6,263 nt of DNA from Bacteroidota bacterium (GTDB lineage: Bacteria; Bacteroidota; Bacteroidia; M30B66), in assembly GCA_947497195.1 (NCBI GenBank), contig CANMGM010000142.1, forward strand, positions 1 to 6,263, in the 5' to 3' direction. Each line of letters begins with the position of its first letter. Position 1 is the stretch's first letter. The notes under the pieces are model-generated. The model worked only from the letters and a program-made list of their open reading frames with translations. It was not told where the DNA came from and ran no database searches. The position numbers were made by a program, and so were the translations under genes. Of this stretch, positions 4,912 through 6,263 are shown piece by piece.

Positions 4912-6263
4912 CAGAACTGAAAATAGAGAAATGAACTAGACTTGAAATTCCCCAGTAAATATGTTGCAACCAATAATAGAGCGAAAAACAGCCATGAATA
5001 CCTTAAAAATAGTTTATGCTGCCACTTGAAATACTCACTAAGTGGAATCAAGATGACGATGATTAATCCATACATGATTTCGGTTATCGAAAAATCGATT
5101 AAGAGCGGAGGTTTATGCCATTGAAACAATGAAATAAATAATTGCACGACATCCTGGAATGTCTGACTACGAAAGAAAATCCAACATACCATAACCCAAA
5201 GCTGCGTTCGTAGCCAACCTAACATGCGGAATTCTTTTTTCCTGTTTTGCAAAAAATAATTTTCAAAAATCAACCCCATCCCATGTAGAAAGCCCCACAA
5301 AATAAATGTCCAACCGGCGCCATGCCATATGCCGCTGAGCAGAAAAACTACCAACAAATTGAAACCCGATCTGGCAAAACCATTACGACTTCCTCCGAGT
5401 GGTATGTAAACATAATCGCGAAACCAGGTGCTCAGGGAGATATGCCACCTACGCCAAAAATCGCCCAAAGAGCAAGCAAGGTATGGTTGTTTGAAATTTA
5501 CCATTAAATTCACTCCAAGTGAATGCGCAATGCCCAGCGCCATATTGCTATAACCTGAGAAGTCTGCGTAAATCTGAAACATAAAAAACACCATAGCGAG
5601 CAATACCTGCTGACCAGAAGCAAGTGCCGGATTGTTAAAAACCGGATCTGAAAAAGCTGCCAATCGGTCGGCAACGGCCACCTTCATAAAGAGTCCTTTC
5701 AGAAAAAGATAAATACCTGTCTTGAATTTTTCAGGATTAAAAGCTTTGAATTTTTTGAATTGTGGTAAAATATTTTGTGGCCGTTCAATTGGCCCCGCAA
5801 CCATTTGAGGAAAAAACAACACATACAGTGCATAGCGGAGAAAATTTCGTTCTGCCGTCCACTTGCTACGATAAACCTCTATTAAATAACTTAAACTTTG
5901 AAAGACATGAAACGAAAGACCGACAGGGAGTATCCAATCGTGTTTGGGCAAAGATGCTCCGACCACATTCAGATTTTCGGCAATAAAATTCCAATACTTG
6001 AAGGATGCCAGTAAAGCAATATTTACAAATACACAAAAACCAAGAAATAGCTTTCTTCCCGTCCCCTTTGATTGCTCAAGTAAAAGTGCGCCCAAGTAAT
6101 CAAAGACAATCAAACCCAGTAATATGAAAATGTAAAGCGGAAAAGCCGCCATATAAAACCAAGCGCTTAACAGAGTAAGCGCAAGCATCTGAGCAAAATT
6201 ACCCTTTAGGAAATAATGCAGCAGCAAGGAAATTGGAAAGAAAAGAAAAAGGAATTCAGCCGA
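4911..6263 (-). CDS. MBOAT O-acyltransferase, AlgI/DltB type, 5' end cut by the window edge
   Basis: This is an integral membrane protein that accepts acyl groups on the cytoplasmic side and passes them across the membrane for O-acylation of an extracellular polymer. Numbering from the first visible codon (6263-6261), 450 residues are present. Diagnostic blocks are PVGLSFHVFQ (113-122), VAGPIERP (155-162), YADFSGYSNMALG (232-244), DFWRRWHISLS (268-278) and SGIWHGAGW (310-318), where H314 is the invariant MBOAT histidine. Many hydrophobic helices run through the chain. A TTG at 6225-6227 could be taken for the start, but the frame continues to the edge and reads SAEFLFLFFPISLLL. That fits the usual AlgI N-terminus, in which MLFN precedes such a stretch, so the true start probably lies about four codons outside the window. 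The length is then near 454 residues, close to the family norm. It overlaps the SGNH gene by one base. Acyl group and substrate are unknown. Confidence 0.92.
   Translation of the reverse strand, partial: SAEFLFLFFPISLLLHYFLKGNFAQMLALTLLSAWFYMAAFPLYIFILLGLIVFDYLGALLLEQSKGTGRKLFLGFCVFVNIALLASFKYWNFIAENLNVVGASLPKHDWILPVGLSFHVFQSLSYLIEVYRSKWTAERNFLRYALYVLFFPQMVAGPIERPQNILPQFKKFKAFNPEKFKTGIYLFLKGLFMKVAVADRLAAFSDPVFNNPALASGQQVLLAMVFFMFQIYADFSGYSNMALGIAHSLGVNLMVNFKQPYLACSLGDFWRRWHISLSTWFRDYVYIPLGGSRNGFARSGFNLLVVFLLSGIWHGAGWTFILWGFLHGMGLIFENYFLQNRKKEFRMLGWLRTQLWVMVCWIFFRSQTFQDVVQLFISLFQWHKPPLLIDFSITEIMYGLIIVILIPLSEYFKWQHKLFLRYSWLFFALLLVATYLLGNFKSSSFLYFQF

Noticed and set aside
5762..5986. 74-aa plus-strand frame inside the MBOAT gene
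   Set aside because: It is antisense to conserved MBOAT sequence and lacks any motif.

Overview
The window is AT-rich and looks like chromosomal DNA of a member of the Bacteroidota. This is inferred from a well-matched TAnnTTTG-type -7 promoter element in front of the WYL gene, the lack of Shine-Dalgarno sequences before the main starts, A/T-rich leaders, and the style of the proteins. No taxonomic marker is present, so the placement is an inference.

Left part (1-385): mostly non-coding. A 54-codon frame open from the left edge (3-164) may be the 3' end of a gene or a gene remnant. It is followed by a GC-rich hairpin (211-229) and a 5-5-5 dyad (251-265), then an A-rich leader for the first large gene.

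Plus-strand pair (386-3391): the first gene encodes an unusual soluble ATP-dependent protease. A Clp/HSP100-type AAA+ module (Walker A, Walker B, sensor 1, arginine finger, sensor 2) is joined in one chain to an FtsH-type M41 zinc peptidase domain (HESGH plus a downstream Asp ligand). It has no membrane segments, a roughly 110-residue insertion in the AAA+ core, and no obvious aromatic pore loop. Forty-two bases downstream lies a WYL-domain transcriptional regulator (winged HTH, WYL, WCX). It seems to have its own promoter, giving a nearly leaderless mRNA, with a dyad placed like an operator. WYL regulators often control stress or anti-phage loci, so protease plus regulator is the best candidate here for an undescribed module. 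That role is inference.

Convergent spacer (3392-3867): about 475 bp with a perfect 11-bp inverted repeat with a nested stem, a 13-bp palindrome, a tandem 8-bp repeat, two further hairpins, and a possible 50-aa GTG-start basic ORF.

Minus-strand pair (3868-6263): an MBOAT O-acyltransferase of the AlgI/DltB type, cut by the right edge, is followed with a TGATG stop/start overlap by a membrane-anchored SGNH/AlgJ-like protein. Together they look like a cell-envelope or exopolysaccharide O-acylation pair: the MBOAT moves the acyl group across the membrane and the SGNH protein transfers it to, or removes it from, a glycan outside. The glycan cannot be identified from this window. The two pairs converge and show no obvious functional link.
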